In this document: one piece after another, positions 1 to 11,392 of the stretch | How the letters are laid out: every line of letters starts with the position of its first letter | Position numbering within the stretch: the first letter of the stretch is position 1 | Source of the DNA: Peromyscus leucopus | Taxonomy: Eukaryota > Chordata > Mammalia > Rodentia > Cricetidae | DNA length: 64,000 nt | Reading direction: 5' to 3' | Assembly: GCF_004664715.2 (NCBI RefSeq) | Contig: NC_051073.1 | Location: 62,548,379 to 62,612,378, forward strand | Made by a program: the position numbers and the translations under genes | The notes under the pieces: model-generated | Databases searched by the model: none | Seen by the model: only the letters and a program-made list of their open reading frames with translations | What the model was told of the DNA's origin: nothing

Positions 1-469
1 CACTCAGCTTCACTTGCAAATGTTCACTGCAATGAGTTGTTGGTCAGGTTCAAGGCCTCTGGCTTCTGGTACACCATCAATACTGGACCCTCACCAAAAT
101 GCCTCTTGAATAATCTGTTGCCCCAGTCATGGAGATCCTGAGGCTATGGGTCCAAAGAACCAGTCCCATCGCACACTCTGGCAAGTCACAGATGGGGTAG
201 ATTTCGGGATGAGTCAACTCAAAGCCCTGCATGTGGGTCTGGGTGACAGCTGCTTTGGTCAGTCTGGGCTGCTGGGACCACCTCCCTCAGGCAAGGGGCA
301 GAACCAACTCTTCTATGCATATGCCATTAGGGCCAGCTCTCCCAGGCCTGTGGTGGTGGGTGAGGCCATCTCTCCTGGGAGGGGCAGAACCAGCTATCCT
401 GGGGTCAGGAGTGGGCAGTGCCTGCTCAGCAATTCCCTTGGATTTCAACACTCGTGGTTCCTATGACCC

Positions 470-890
470 GCTGTGGTAACATGGGCCATGAAGATCAACA
501 CAGACCCCGGCTGCAGTGGGACCATGGACCCAGACATGGCCCTCGGCAGCAGCTTGGACCCAGATGTCACCATGGCCCCAGTGGCAGCACAGGCCATCCA
601 AATCAGTATGGCCCCAGTGGCAACGTGGCTCTTGACACCAACATGGTCTCAGGTGGCTGACCAGACCCTGGGTATCCGTATGGCCTTGGTGGTAACAGCA
701 GTCATGGACATCAACTCAGACCTTCGCTGGTGTAGGGCCACAGACCCAGACATGGCCTTCAGCAGCAGCTCGTACCTAGATGTCACATGGCCCCAGTGGT
801 GGCAGCACAGGCCACTCAGAGCAGTCGTCTGGCCCCAGCAGCGGTGTGGCCCCAGGGATTGGCCCAGACCCTGAAGGCATGTTCTTAATA
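470..890 (+). repeat. Two-unit tandem repeat, about 217 bp period
   Basis: Segments starting near 476 and 692 align along their length. Both contain GTAAC, then a CATG..ATCAAC block, then GACCCAGACATGGCC (526 and 743), then GATGTCAC and GGCCCCAGTGG. The offset is 216-217 bp. The style (repeated ATGGCCCCAG blocks) resembles a satellite-like interspersed repeat I associate with rodents, but I cannot name the family. Open frames across it are by-products of the repeat. Confidence 0.6.
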
Positions 891-950
891 GAGCTTCCCT
901 TCCTCTGAAATGACTAGCTTGCTTCAAGTTGATGTAAAAACTAGCAGTCA

Positions 951-1137
951 AGGTTGGGGATTTAGCTCAGTGGAAAAGCGCTTGCCTAGCAAGGCCCTGG
1001 GTTTGGTCCTCAGCTCCACAAAGCTAAACAGAGAAACCTTGTCTCAAAAAACCAATAAATAAAAAAAATAAATAAATAAAAATAAATAAATAAATAAAAA
1101 ATAAATAAAAAATTAAAAAAAAAAAAAAAAAAAAAAA
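951..1137 (+). repeat. ID SINE fused to a B1 3' end, with target duplication
   Basis: An ID-type (tRNA-Ala-derived) head (TTTAGCTCAGTGG, then CTTGCCTAGCAAGG) runs to about 1018. It is followed directly by the last roughly 35 bases of a B1 (CAGAGAAACCTTGTCTC) and a long A/AAAT tail. Direct repeats of AAACTAGCAGTCA flank the whole unit (938-950 and 1137-1149), so it was inserted as one piece. Confidence 0.8.
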
Positions 1138-1327
1138 AACTAGCAGTCACATATCCTCAACTAAAAAAAGGAAAAAAGCTACAAAAAACAAACAAGCTTC
1201 ACAAACAAAGCAAGTAGCACACACTACCTTTCCAGGCTACAGTAGGACCTGTCTCAAAACACAAACAAAACAAAACAAACCAGTGAGCTCCAGGTTCAAG
1301 GAGAGCCCCTGTCTAAAGGGGATAAGA

Positions 1328-1416
1328 TGGAGGAGGAGGAGGAGGAGGAGGAGAAGGAGGAGGAGAGAGGAGGAGGAGGAGGAGGAGGAGGAGAAGGAGG
1401 AGGAGGAGGAGGGAGG
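1328..1416 (+). repeat. (AGG)n purine-rich microsatellite
   Basis: Near-uninterrupted AGG/GAG triplets with a few AAG. They generate spurious Arg/Glu-rich or Ser-rich frames on both strands. Confidence 0.9.
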
Positions 1417-1890
1417 GGAGTGCACGTTCCCGTGCGTGCACAGGACACCTGATGTTCTCCTTGGTTTCTGTGCTCATGTGGGCAACACTCCACCCCTAAA
1501 GCAGATCCTTTCTGGAAAGGCAGCAGGGAGGGGGTGTGTGTTAGGGAAAAAGTAAGGATACACACATTGTTTGCGCCTTTGTTAACTTTAAAGATGACAC
1601 AGAACAAGATCTGAAAACAAAAGAGCAGTCTCCTTCCTTCCAGCCGAACGACTGCAGGTCTGTATCAGACGGAGGACCTCAGGCTGGGGGAGTGCCGAGG
1701 AAGGCGAAGGACAGGCAGGACAGACACAAGCACAGGAGAAGGGAGAGGGAGTGGAGCCGCTGGGCTTTAAGCTTTCTCCCTTGCTCAAATTCAGGGGTGG
1801 GTTTGGAGTCTAAAAACTGCTCAGATAATCATCGGGGCAGCCCGTAAGGAGGAGATAACAGCAGTGTTGTAGGTACGGCACAACATTTCT

Positions 1891-2102
1891 TTTAAGATTT
1901 ATTTTATTTTACATGTATATATGAATGCCACCATGTATGTGTACCATGTGCAGGCCTGATACCTGCAGAGGCCAGAAGAGGGCAGCAAATCCCCTAGAAC
2001 TGGAGCTTCAGACCCTTGTAAGCCACCTGGTACTGGTGCTGGGAACCGAACCTGGGTCCTCTGCAAGAGTGCTCTTAATCACTGAGCCATCTCTCCAGCT
2101 CT
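1891..2102 (-). repeat. B2/B3-type SINE
   Basis: Read on the minus strand it starts AGCTGGAGAGATGGCTCAGTG and ends in the TAAA-rich tail (TTTAAGATTTATTTTATTT on plus). Confidence 0.9.
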
Positions 2103-2124
2103 CAGAAGATTTTTAAAAAGCTAC

Positions 2125-2316
2125 ACAGGCTGTGATGATGACTTGGTCAGTAAAGTGTGTGCTGCTTATGCATGAGAACCTGGGTTTGGATCCCCAGCAC
2201 TCACAATTGAAATACTCTTTCAGTTCCAGAACTGGGGAGGAGGAGGCAGGAGCATCTCCAGCTAGGTAGCCTAGCCAAATCTGCTAGCTCCAGGTCAGGG
2301 AGAGACACTACATGGA
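2125..2316 (+). repeat. tRNA-derived SINE (B4/RSINE type)
   Basis: Contains GATGACTTGGTCAGTAAAGTG and GAGAACCTGGGTTTGGATCC, which are degenerate A- and B-box regions. Subfamily not resolved. Confidence 0.6.
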
Positions 2317-2941
2317 AAAACGAGGTATAGTTATATAAAGAAGAGGAAAAAAGGGAGACAGAAAGAAGCCTTCAGTCAGAAGAGAGCTCAAAAAATTCCC
2401 GAGACAAGCCTGGATGATGAAGGCCACACTGGCTGAGAGAGTCGTACACTCTTGGCCTACAGCCATGCTTTCTGATTTACCGCCATCTGCTCCAGTGAGA
2501 ATTCTCTGAATTTTAAAAGCACCTACCTGTACTGACAAAGCAAATCACCTTTTCAGCCCCAAAAAATAACACATTAATCATGATTTCAGCCTGTCATATG
2601 ATCCAGTAATAATAAGCACAAAATTAAAAAAAGCATTAAGTTCAAAAATAGTAAAACCAAAAGAATGTACACAGGCATATATCTGTTAAGTCTCAAATCC
2701 TAGGACAAATGGCTGAGGTGCCTAACATATCAAAGTGGACCTGGCCTCCCGGTTCTCCCAGCACCCCCCAGTCCCTACCTGTTACAGGCTATGGCTGGAA
2801 TAGCCTGTCTCTACCCTGAACTCCCTAGCCCAAGGCTGGGTTGTCCTTCCCCCAGAGGCTCTTCCCTGTATAATCTAGCCATTTTGGTTACCCACCCATT
2901 TTGTACCTTTGCCCTCTTGGCTGCTGCGTCTGGTTCCTCTC

Positions 2942-3285
2942 TGTGGTAGTTTAAATGTAATTGCCCCCATAAGCTCATGGGGTGTGGCACTATTAGGAGG
3001 TGTAGCCTTGTTGGAGGAAGCGTGTCACTGTGGGGATGGGCTTTGAGGTCTCATAAATGCTCAAGCCACACATAGTATGTCAGTTCACTTCCTGTTGCCT
3101 GTACAAGATAAAGAACTCTCAGCTCCTTCTCCAGCACCATGTCTGCCTGCATGCTACCATGTCACATCACGATGATAATGGACTAAACCTCTGAACTGTA
3201 AGACACCCAATTAAATGCTTTTCTTTGTAAGAGTTGCCATGGTCATGGTGTCTCTTCACAGCAATAGAAACCCTAAGTAAGACAC
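2942..3285 (+). mobile_element. MaLR/ORR1-like solo LTR
   Basis: Begins TGTGGTAGTTTAAATG and ends near CCTAAGTAAGACA. It carries the typical internal pieces GGAGGTGT.GCCTTGTTGGAGG, AATGGACTAAACCTCTGAA and GGTCATGGTGTCTCTTCACA. Short CCTCTC repeats at 2936-2941 and 3286-3291 may be a target duplication, but the surroundings are pyrimidine-rich. Confidence 0.8.
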
Positions 3286-3410
3286 CCTCTCTCCCCTTTC
3301 CCTTCTCCCTCTCCTCATATGGCTCAGGTTCATGTCCACTCTGGACTCTCCCAGATGTCCCTGCCTCTGGCTAACCTCCCCCTTTTATCTACAGTAAACT
3401 TTCTCTTATA

Positions 3411-4937
3411 CTATACCTAGGAGCAGTCATATCCTTTCCTTTTTATTTATTTTTTCATTCATTAACAATACCAGCAGGGCTGGTAGATGTATACCATATT
3501 CTTTGTGCCTCCTTATTAGCATAAAATGGACAAAATTTAACATGACCAATACCTGTAATTGAGCCACCAGCATGGGTCCTGCCAGCATGCCATAAGCTAA
3601 GGCACGTGGCGGGTTCCTACAGTCTCTCACCCAAGCTTCAGTACAGAGAGGCATCTCCTGGCCCTTGCCTGTGGGATGGAGTCAGCCACCAACTGCCACG
3701 TGCTAGGGCCACGCACTAAACAGAGCAGTGCCAGCAGCTGACATAACAATTTATGATTCATCTCATGTGATCAAAAACAATACAGATGCTCAGTAAAGAC
3801 AGATCAAGATGGAAAAAAAAAACTCAATGGGGTTCAGTGTGTTTAAAAATATACATAGCTTTGGGAGAGAAAAGACAAAAGATATATACAGTCATAGATT
3901 TTAAAAGCTTAAAAATAATAAAGTCCTTAAAAAGGAGTAAAGCAAAATAGAAAAAAATAAATAAGCCATGTAAAGATGGGAAATACACCGAGTCTGAATC
4001 ATGCATGTTATTGTGCTGTCTTTGAATTTTTTGACTGCTGATGAAAGAGAGATAGCTGCTAAGAGACATTGGATTATGAAAGCTGCTAGATTAAACCAAC
4101 ATACATATATATTTAAAAAATATCTTGACTTCAAAATAGAAGTCAAAAGGTGTGTTGCTTTTATTTCCACAGGAAATGAGAGGCTATGAATTCATTCCAG
4201 GTTGATATGGATCAGGTTGATTGAGGAAGATCTCCTGAAAATCATGGCTACAGACATAAAGAAATAAACCTATAAAAACTACAAAACATGCAACGTATAT
4301 TTTACCTGCTCAAATATAAAACAAAAAAAAAAATCATCTTTGGCTGACTTGTATACAACACACAGTCTACACTTGCATTAATACAAATACATATGCTACC
4401 TTTAAAAGTTTGTGTGTTTTCAGACCAAGGAAGCCAAACACCAATGAAAACAGGTGGCCCAGGTGATCCAGCCTCGCAGAATGCTTCTGTTGCAGTTTCC
4501 TCAGAGTTCTGCATCCAGAGCAGCTTCAAGGCTGCTGGCTGAGATGGTCCAGCTTCACAGGCTACTCCAGCCAGACTTCAGCTAAGCCTTGCATTTTCCC
4601 ACTGCACAGAGACTGGACAACAAATAATAACAGCTACCTCTCCCAGAACTTAACCATTATCCCAATTTTCCCAGGGTTTCCTAAAGATGCCAGCACTCCC
4701 AGACAACAGGAAACAGTGTAGAGAACAAGACACGCACATTCCAAGAGGTATGATAGATGGCTTTTTGGTCATCCAATGTGTTATAGATGTTTGTCATTGT
4801 TTAAGGAGGTTGGTTACAAGTTGTTATTGGTCATGGTCAAGAAAATGCTAAACAAAGGAGTTAGATTCAAGGGGCTCTTTCTGAAGGAAAAAAAAGGAAG
4901 ATATAGTATAAAAATGATGAAATGAAAGGGTGGATTG
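3411..4937. other. Unassigned intronic sequence
   Basis: About 1.5 kb of AT-rich sequence in SNX4 intron 1. I see no exon, RNA gene or repeat that I can name with confidence; it may contain old, unrecognised repeats. Confidence 0.4.
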
Positions 4938-5126
4938 TGGGCTAGAGAAATGGCTCAGAGGTTAAGAGCACCAATAGACCTTCCCGAGGTCCTGAGTTCA
5001 ATTCCCAGCAACCACATGGTGGCTCACAACCATCCGTAATGAGATCTGGTGCCCTCTTCTGGTGAGCAGACATATATGCAGGTAGAACACTGTATATCTA
5101 ATAAATAAATCTTTAAAAAAAAAAAG
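4938..5126 (+). repeat. B2 SINE
   Basis: Starts GGGCTAGAGAAATGGCTCAG, contains CAACCACATGGTGGCTCACAA, and ends AATAAATAAATCTTT with an A tail. Confidence 0.93.
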
Positions 5127-5487
5127 GGGGGGGTAATATTGTTGTCTATTTTTAAACAACCTAGACTAGTCTCAAATATTTTACATTGGTATGGATTTTT
5201 GTAATATTGATAGAAATTTAAGATTATTTTTGTTATAGTGTATATGTTTCTATTTTTGTTTAAGGTATTGTACCTACATAGCTCATTTAAAAAGGTTATG
5301 TGAAGTTTTAGTCTTTGAAAGCTATTTAGGATAATAAATTCAGGTTAATAGTCATCTATAACTATCAAACTTATAGTCATATTAGGTATGTTCTCAAGGT
5401 CATACAGAGATATATTTTAGATAGATAGGTGATCTTCAAACAGTTCAAAGACCTACAGAATATGACATTTAAAATGTTTTTTGGTTG

Positions 5488-5604
5488 TTTTTTTTTATCT
5501 GTAGCATATTTATTTATTTATTTATTTTTTATATTTTATTTTACAATACCATTCAGTTCTACATATCAGCCATGGGTTCCCCTATTCTCCCTCCTCCCAC
5601 CCTA
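5488..5604 (-). mobile_element. Severely 5'-truncated L1 3' end
   Basis: TTTTACAATACCATTCAGTTCTACAT is followed by GGTTCCCCTATTCTCCCTCC. This is the reverse complement of the last 80-100 bases of the L1 3' UTR seen intact at 24290-24360. The T-rich block at 5488-5535 is its A tail on the minus strand. Confidence 0.8.
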
Positions 5605-6199
5605 AAATGTTTTCATAACATAAGGCTTTTCATGACAATGAGACACATCTGCTTCTGGCAGCACCAACCTACTTCAGAGAAGATGATGGGCATTGAAGAA
5701 ACTCCATATGGAGTTTACTTTCTTTGTGGCAAAGCAACTGCCCTTGCCTCTACTGCTGACAGTATGCTGTCCAAATCGGACAAGCAGGACACAAAAGAAA
5801 GTGACTATCAAACTTTGCCAAGACAAGGTAAGATAGTCCTTCAAAATTCCTGCTTCACAAAAAAGTTTGTCAGATATTCTAGGCCTGCAGGCCGAAGATA
5901 GATGCCCCAATGTTAAGGAGGAACCTTCGGTGACTGTCTAAGCAACTAGCTTTTCTGTCATATCTATAGTTTTGGAAGTTGTTTGCTCTGCCCTTCCTGT
6001 TTACTAAGGTAATATTATATCTTTCTGGAGTCTTTGATAGAGTTGAAGACTAGATAGTCATAGTTTTCCTTAGTTATGATAGAAGATAAATTAGGTATAA
6101 AATTTTAGATTCACAAAGATAAATAATATTTTCTCTAATTTTGCCAAATACAAATGAACTGTAATTCTTACTTGATAAATGTTTTTGTTGTATATAATT

Positions 6200-6543
6200 T
6201 TACAATCTTTGTACACTGGAAATATGTGTTACTCTCACTGGTTAATAAAGAGTTGACTGGCCTATAGCTGGGCAGGAAGAGATTGGGTAGGAGAGCCAGA
6301 CTAGGAGGACATTGGGAAGAAGAAGGGCCAGTCTGTGTCCTGAGCCAGACAGAGGAAGCAGGACATGTAGAAAATGAAGTAACAAGCCATGAGACATGTG
6401 GTAGAACTTAGATAAGAAATATGTGTTAAGTTGTAAGAGCTAGTCAGTAACAAGCCTAAGCTATCGGCCAAGCATTTATAATTGAGTCTCTGTGTGGTTA
6501 TTTGGGAGCTGGTTGGTGGTCCCAACAAAAAACTCCACCTGCA
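6200..6543 (+). mobile_element. Endogenous retroviral-type LTR, family shared with 26403-26944
   Basis: ACAATCTTTGTACACT, then GGTTAATAAAGAGTTGACTGGCC and TAAGAGCTAGT..AACAAGCCTA, ending ACTCCACCTGCA. The same order of blocks occurs on the minus strand at 26403-26944, which is what defines the element. I could not fix the 5' terminus or a target duplication. Confidence 0.7.
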
Positions 6544-6912
6544 CATCACTGAAGGAAGTTAGGACAAGAACTCAAACTGGGCAGGAACATGGAGGCAGGA
6601 GCTGATGCAGAGGCCATGGAGGAGTGCTGTTTACTGGCTTGCTTCCCATGGTTTGCTCAGCCTGCTCTCTTATAGAACCCAGGACCACCAGCCCATGGGT
6701 GGCACCACCCACAATAGATTGAGTCCTCCCACATCAATCACTGATTAAGAAAACGCCCAACAGGCTTGCCAGATACTATGGAGGCATTTTCTCAATTGAA
6801 GCTCCCTCCTCTTTGATGACTCTAGCTTATGTCAAGGTAACATAAAATTAGCACACACCATTGCCTTGATCATGGTGTATCATCACAGCAATAGAAAAGG
6901 AACTAACACAAC
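6544..6912 (+). repeat. URR1-like (hAT-type) repeat with a MaLR tail
   Basis: CATGGAGGCAGGAGCTGATGCAG and GAACCCAGGACCACCAGCCCA are hallmarks of a rodent repeat I recall as URR1. It ends near ATGTCAAGGTAACATAAAATTAG. The following CCTTGATCATGGTGT..CACAGCAATAG (6858-6912) is the 3' end of a MaLR LTR. The family name is from memory. Confidence 0.6.
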
Positions 6913-6982
6913 AAGAAACCATTACACAATTGCTAGTGAAAATGTTAAAAAAGAAAACAGTGTCAGTACCTCAGAAAGTTAA

Positions 6983-7105
6983 AGGCATGGTGGTTCATGT
7001 CTAATTACAGCACTCCAGCCTGATACTACAGAGGTATTTTCTGTGGAGCACTGCCATAATTTCTAGACTTGCTGGGCTAGAGTGAGACCTGTCTCAAACA
7101 GTTAA
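6983..7105 (+). repeat. Old B1-like fragment
   Basis: GGCATGGTGGTTCATGTCTAAT opens it and GAGTGAGACCTGTCTCAAAC closes it; the middle is strongly diverged. Confidence 0.6.
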
Positions 7106-7269
7106 ACAAAAACTTACCATGTGATTAGCATTACAGTCCTACAAATCTGCTCAGGGGAACAGACAAAATTCTGAAGAGCTAAAACCCAAATCAACCACAA
7201 TGTCATCAAATGATGAATAAACAAAATATAAAATTGCCAAAAAAAATTATTCAGTAAGAAAAAGGAATG

Positions 7270-7425
7270 CAGCTGGGCAGTGGTAGCACATGCCTTTAGT
7301 CTCAGCACTCAGGAGGCAGAGGCAGGTGGATTCCTGAGCTGCAGGCCAGGCTGGTCTATAGAGTGAGTTCTAGGGCAGCCAGGGCCATACAGAGAAACCT
7401 TGTCTTAAAAAAAAAGGGGGGGGGG
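7270..7425 (+). repeat. B1 SINE
   Basis: GCTGGGCAGTGGTAGCACATGCC through CAGAGAAACCTTGTCTT and an A run that passes into a G run. Confidence 0.95.
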
Positions 7426-7496
7426 AGAGGGAGGGGAAGGCATGCTATAAGGATCAACCTCAAAAATATTATAAGTAAGTAATAAAGGAACATACT

Positions 7497-7499
<3 letters not shown>

Positions 7500-7559
<60 letters not shown>

Positions 7560-7564
7560 ACATA
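7500..7564 (+). repeat. (CA)n microsatellite
   Basis: About 30 nearly perfect CA units. Confidence 0.97.
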
Positions 7565-8147
7565 CAGGGTCATTAAACAGGCTCAAGGCTTCAAGAAATC
7601 TGCTGCCCATAGAAATCCAAAAAGCCAGTAACCACCATACACCCTGGAACCCAGTGGTCCCAAAAACAGTTTGACTCATCACCCAAGTTGTGAAAACCAA
7701 TTTCCGGGCCTACCTTTACCACCCCACCCCGCTCTGGACCCGAGACCGGCATGGCATGTTCTCCTGCACCTTTGGTTTGGATGTACCGACCTCTCAGCCC
7801 AACAAAAGACTGTTCCTGTTGAGGGCAAATTGAGTTTGTATCCTTCCACTTTCCTCTGCACCTAAGAAGCCAGACTCCAACTGACAGCAGACTGGACGAC
7901 ACTGTTGGTGACTGAGGGTAGGAAGGAGAGCTTCAACACCACAGGGGAGGAGGGAACTTGGGGTGAGAGCAGTGTTCTAAAACTAGGTTGTGGGGCTGGA
8001 GAGACGGCTCAACCATTAAAGGCTAGGCTCCCAAATGAAAATAAAACTAGATTGTGAAGATGGTTGTAGAAATCACTGAACTGCACATTTACAGGGGATG
8101 CATTTTTCAGAGTACAAATTATACCTAAATTTTTTAATGCACATGTA

Positions 8148-8308
8148 TATGTATGTAGGGAGGGGTGGGTGCACATGCACAGTGCACGTGTAGAAGTCAG
8201 AGGGCAACTTGCAGGAATCAAATCTTCCTACCCTGTTCCCCGGGTCAAACTCAGGTCACACACATGGCAGCAAGCACCTTTGCCAGCTAAGCCATCTCAC
8301 TGGCCCAC
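8148..8308 (-). repeat. B3/B2-type SINE
   Basis: Minus-strand head GGGCCAGTGAGATGGCTTAGC lies at 8288-8308, with a degenerate body toward 8148. Confidence 0.75.
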
Positions 8309-8550
8309 AAACTATACCTTGAAGATGATGATTTTAAAAAAGAAAAAGCAGTTCCATGAAGCTGTACTGTCAAGTAAATTACACAAAGTTAAATAAGGAA
8401 CAAGGTATGTCCCCATAAAATTCCACACAGAAAAAGGGTGAAGTAATATGGGTGCTTAGGCAGACAGTTGGGGTGGTGGCACATACCTGGAATCCCAGCT
8501 AGGGAGGCTAAAGAGAAGAATCAGCAGTGTAAGGCTAGCATGGATATCTT

Positions 8551-8576
8551 AACACACACACACACACACACACACT
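8551..8576 (+). repeat. (CA)n microsatellite
   Basis: About 13 CA units following a diverged B1-like piece (8468-8550). Confidence 0.9.
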
Positions 8577-8705
8577 CATTCACTCACACTCAAAGATCAT
8601 TTGCAAAGTTAAGAAGATATATCCAGACAAAAATGGAATACGCTCAGGAGCCACATGGCCAGCATTTCTGCTAAAGTAAACCCAATCACCAATTTAATCA
8701 TAAAG

Positions 8706-9072
8706 TGTAGGAGTCCACAGTGACTCCAGTTTGCGGCTTGATTCCATCTTGACTCAAGGTCTTTGCCCCTCAAGGCTGGATAACAGGATGTATTGCCAAA
8801 GGCATGGTTGCCAAATGTCTTGAGAATTAAGGAGGTTTTTATGCTCATTTGTTCCTTGAACGATGGTGTCCTTGAGAGGAGGGGGTTCTTTTGCCCCCCA
8901 CACACACTTTGGGTATAAAAAGGCTGTGAGAAATAAACTCAGGGCTGCTGCGGTACTGACTGAGAGCCCTCCTGACTCCATTTTTTGTCTTTGTCTATTC
9001 TTCTGTATCTGTTTTTTCTCAATGCTCACTCCCCTACTCAGGACTGTTGGACAGGTCTGATGGGACATGACA
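8706..9072 (+). mobile_element. Solo LTR of a class II-type endogenous retrovirus
   Basis: The element opens TGTAGGAG and closes ATGACA. It is flanked by a perfect 6-bp direct repeat ATAAAG at 8700-8705 and 9073-9078. Inside are a TATA box (TATAAAA, 8914-8920) and an AATAAA (8932-8937), followed by a T-rich stretch (8983-9015). A TG..CA terminus with a 6-bp duplication is typical of class II (ERVK/IAP-like) elements. No internal viral genes remain, so it is a recombined solo LTR in the antisense orientation to SNX4. Confidence 0.85.
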
Positions 9073-9447
9073 ATAAAGAGAGAAGACAGACCTAAACGGA
9101 GGAAAATTCTACAAACCTTCTCTAATGCGGACAAGATTTAAGACTGCAAAGGTAAAAACCAAGCGATTTTTCCGGGCTGGAAGAACCCGAGAGATAACAA
9201 GGCCTGGGATGAATGAGCAGTGCAGCACTGACCTTTCTACTAAAGGACACTGAGACCCAACCGGCAAAGTGTTCTCAGCTGACAGCACACAGTATGTGCT
9301 TTGGCATGCTACGCCCCTGATGGTGCTGGCTGTCCTTCGGATGGTTACACAGGACACTGTCCTTGCTCGTCCTGAAGTATCCTTGGGGAAGAGATAAAGC
9401 ACGTTGAGACCTGATCTCCCAGATTCAGAGAAAGGCACAGCCTGCAT

Positions 9448-9900
9448 ACATTATGGTTTGACTATGCAATGTCCCCCAGGCTGTTGTGTTGAATACTGAG
9501 TCCTCCACTGGTGGAGTAACTCAGCCTGTTGGGGCTGGAGAGATGGCTCCTGGTTAAGAGCTCTTGTTACCCTTCCAGAGGACCTGGCTTTGATTCCCAG
9601 CACCCACATGGCAGGTCACAACTGTCTGTAACTCCAGTTCCAGGGGATCTGACACCCTCACACAGACATGCATGCAGGCAAAACACCAGTGAACATTAAA
9701 TAAATAAATAAATAATTTAAAGAAAACCTTAGGAAGGACAGCCTGCACGGAGGAATTAGGTTACTGGGCAGTGTCTTTGAAGTGGGTATCTGCCTTCTCC
9801 AGCTCCTCCCTGAACAACCGCCTTCACATGCTCTGGCCACTATTCTGCTCAGGCAGAATGAAGCCAAGTAGTCAGTTACACCAAGGAGCTACAATCAATC
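9448..9900 (+). mobile_element. MaLR-type LTR interrupted by a B2
   Basis: TATGGTTTGACTATGCAATG and TGGTGGAGTAACTCAGCCTG form the left part (9448-9530). AAACCTTAGGAAGGACAGCC..GGTTACTGGGC..TTTGAAGTGGG form the right part after a B2 insertion (9531-9722). The right edge is approximate. Confidence 0.6.
9531..9722 (+). repeat. B2/B3 SINE
   Basis: GGGGCTGGAGAGATGGCTCC head, CACCCACATGGCAGGTCACAA middle, (AAAT)n tail. Confidence 0.93.
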
Positions 9901-10150
9901 CTCAAGTTGTTTCTGTCACAATGACCCAAGTACAAATTATAAATTTGAGATTTCAAAATACAAAGACCTCAGGCTGGCCTTGATCTATAGACATATTCTA
10001 AAACAATTTTAAATGGTCATATGTAGCATAAATTTTGTTTCAAGAAAAAAAAACCAATAAACAACCTCCAAATCATTGCAGAGAATAAAATAAACAATAC
10101 ACCTCTCATTTAGTCTGTTATGGCAAAATACTAAACAGAAACCCAGATTA

Positions 10151-10340
10151 TGGGGCTGGAGAGATGGCTCAGTGGTAAGAGCACTGACTGATTTTCCAGA
10201 GGACCCAGGTTTAATTCCTAGCATCTACATGGTAGCTCACAACTGTCTGTAATTCCAGTTCCAGGGGATCTGATGCCTTCACACAGACATATAAACAGGC
10301 AAAACACCAATGCACTAAATAAATAAATAAATAAATAGAA
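10151..10340 (+). repeat. B2/B3 SINE
   Basis: TGGGGCTGGAGAGATGGCTC head, CATCTACATGGTAGCTCACAA middle, (AAAT)n tail. Confidence 0.93.
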
Positions 10341-10415
10341 CCCCAAGTTAGCATAAAATATGACAGAATAAAAATAAAGTCAGTTAAAGAATACAAATAC
10401 TTCAAACTCCCTATG

Positions 10416-10803
10416 TGTGGTGGTTTGGATGTGAATGAACCCACTGTTTCATATATTTGAAATATTTGGTCCCTAGTTAGTGGAGCTGTTTGGGGGAGAC
10501 TCATTAGGCGTATCCTTGATGGAGGAGGTGTGTCACTAGGGACTGACTTTGAGGATTCAAAAAGCCTATGACATCCCAGTGTCTTTCTCTTTGCCTGGTG
10601 CATGTGGGTCAAGATGTAAGCTCTTGCTACATCTTGCTATTGCTCCAGTTCCATGCCTGCCTGCCTGCCTGCCTCCATGTTCCCAGCCGTCATGGTCATG
10701 AACTCTAACCCTGTAGAACTGTGAGCCACCAACTTAAATGCTTTCTTTTTTATAAGTTACCTTGGTCATGGTACTTTGTCATAGCAACTGAAAACTAAGA
10801 CTA
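10416..10803 (+). mobile_element. MaLR-type LTR
   Basis: TGTGGTGGTTTGGATG start, GGAGGAGGTGTGTCACTAGGG, ATGCCTGCCTGCC and CCTTGGTCATGGTAC, ending near AAAACTAAGACTAAG. Confidence 0.8.
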
Positions 10804-10959
10804 AGGTAAGTAACAGAAAGACATAAAACATTAGTTATACAAGGCATAAAACGGAAAAATGACAAATAAAAGACAGGGCAAAGAAATTAGAAGAGAACAA
10901 CAGATAGCCTCAGGCCCAACAGACACTGATACCAAGAAAAAACAAAAGTCCATAAGTGA

Positions 10960-11116
10960 GCTGGCGGTGGTGGCGCACGCCTTTAGTCCCAGCACTCAGG
11001 AGGCAGAGGCAGGTGGATCTCTGTGAGTTTGAGGCCAGCCTGGTCTACAGAGTGAAATCCAAGACAGGCACCAAAACTACACTGAGAAACCCTGTCTCGA
11101 AAACAACAACAAAAAG
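10960..11116 (+). repeat. B1 SINE, sharing its 3' flank with the copy at 16968
   Basis: Full-length B1 ending CTGTCTCGAAAACAACAACAAAAAG. The next 37 bases nearly match the 3' flank of the B1 at 16968-17119. A further B1-derived piece (GAGTTCAAGGCCAGCCTGGG to GGCTACACAGG) continues to 11218, ending at a T run then a G run (11220-11243). Confidence 0.93.
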
Positions 11117-11392
11117 AGTGCATAGTGTTCTTATAAAGACCCAAGTTCAGTTCTGAGTTCAAGGCCAGCCTGGGCTACAGAGTGAGTTCCAGGACAGTTG
11201 AGGCTACACAGGAAAACTCTTTTTTTTTTTTGGGGGGGGGGGTTCTGTAAGAGAGCTCTGTAAGTATCAGAGAAGTACCAACTTCTCAGAAACTTTATCA
11301 GGGGTTTCCTGTGTAACTCTTGAGCAGTGACTGAACCTCTCTCTCTTCCTCAGTTTCCTTATTGTAGAACTGGAGCAGAACCTTCACCAGCT

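Noticed and set aside
951..1018. tRNA gene
   Set aside because: The A/B-box-like sequence is the ID SINE head with an A tail and target duplication. The same applies to the other ID and B2 copies.
1283..1555. Arg/Glu-rich open frame
   Set aside because: It is a translation of an (AGG)n microsatellite.
5485..5901. 138-codon plus-strand frame
   Set aside because: Its first part is the inverted 3' end of an L1 and the remainder resembles no protein I know.
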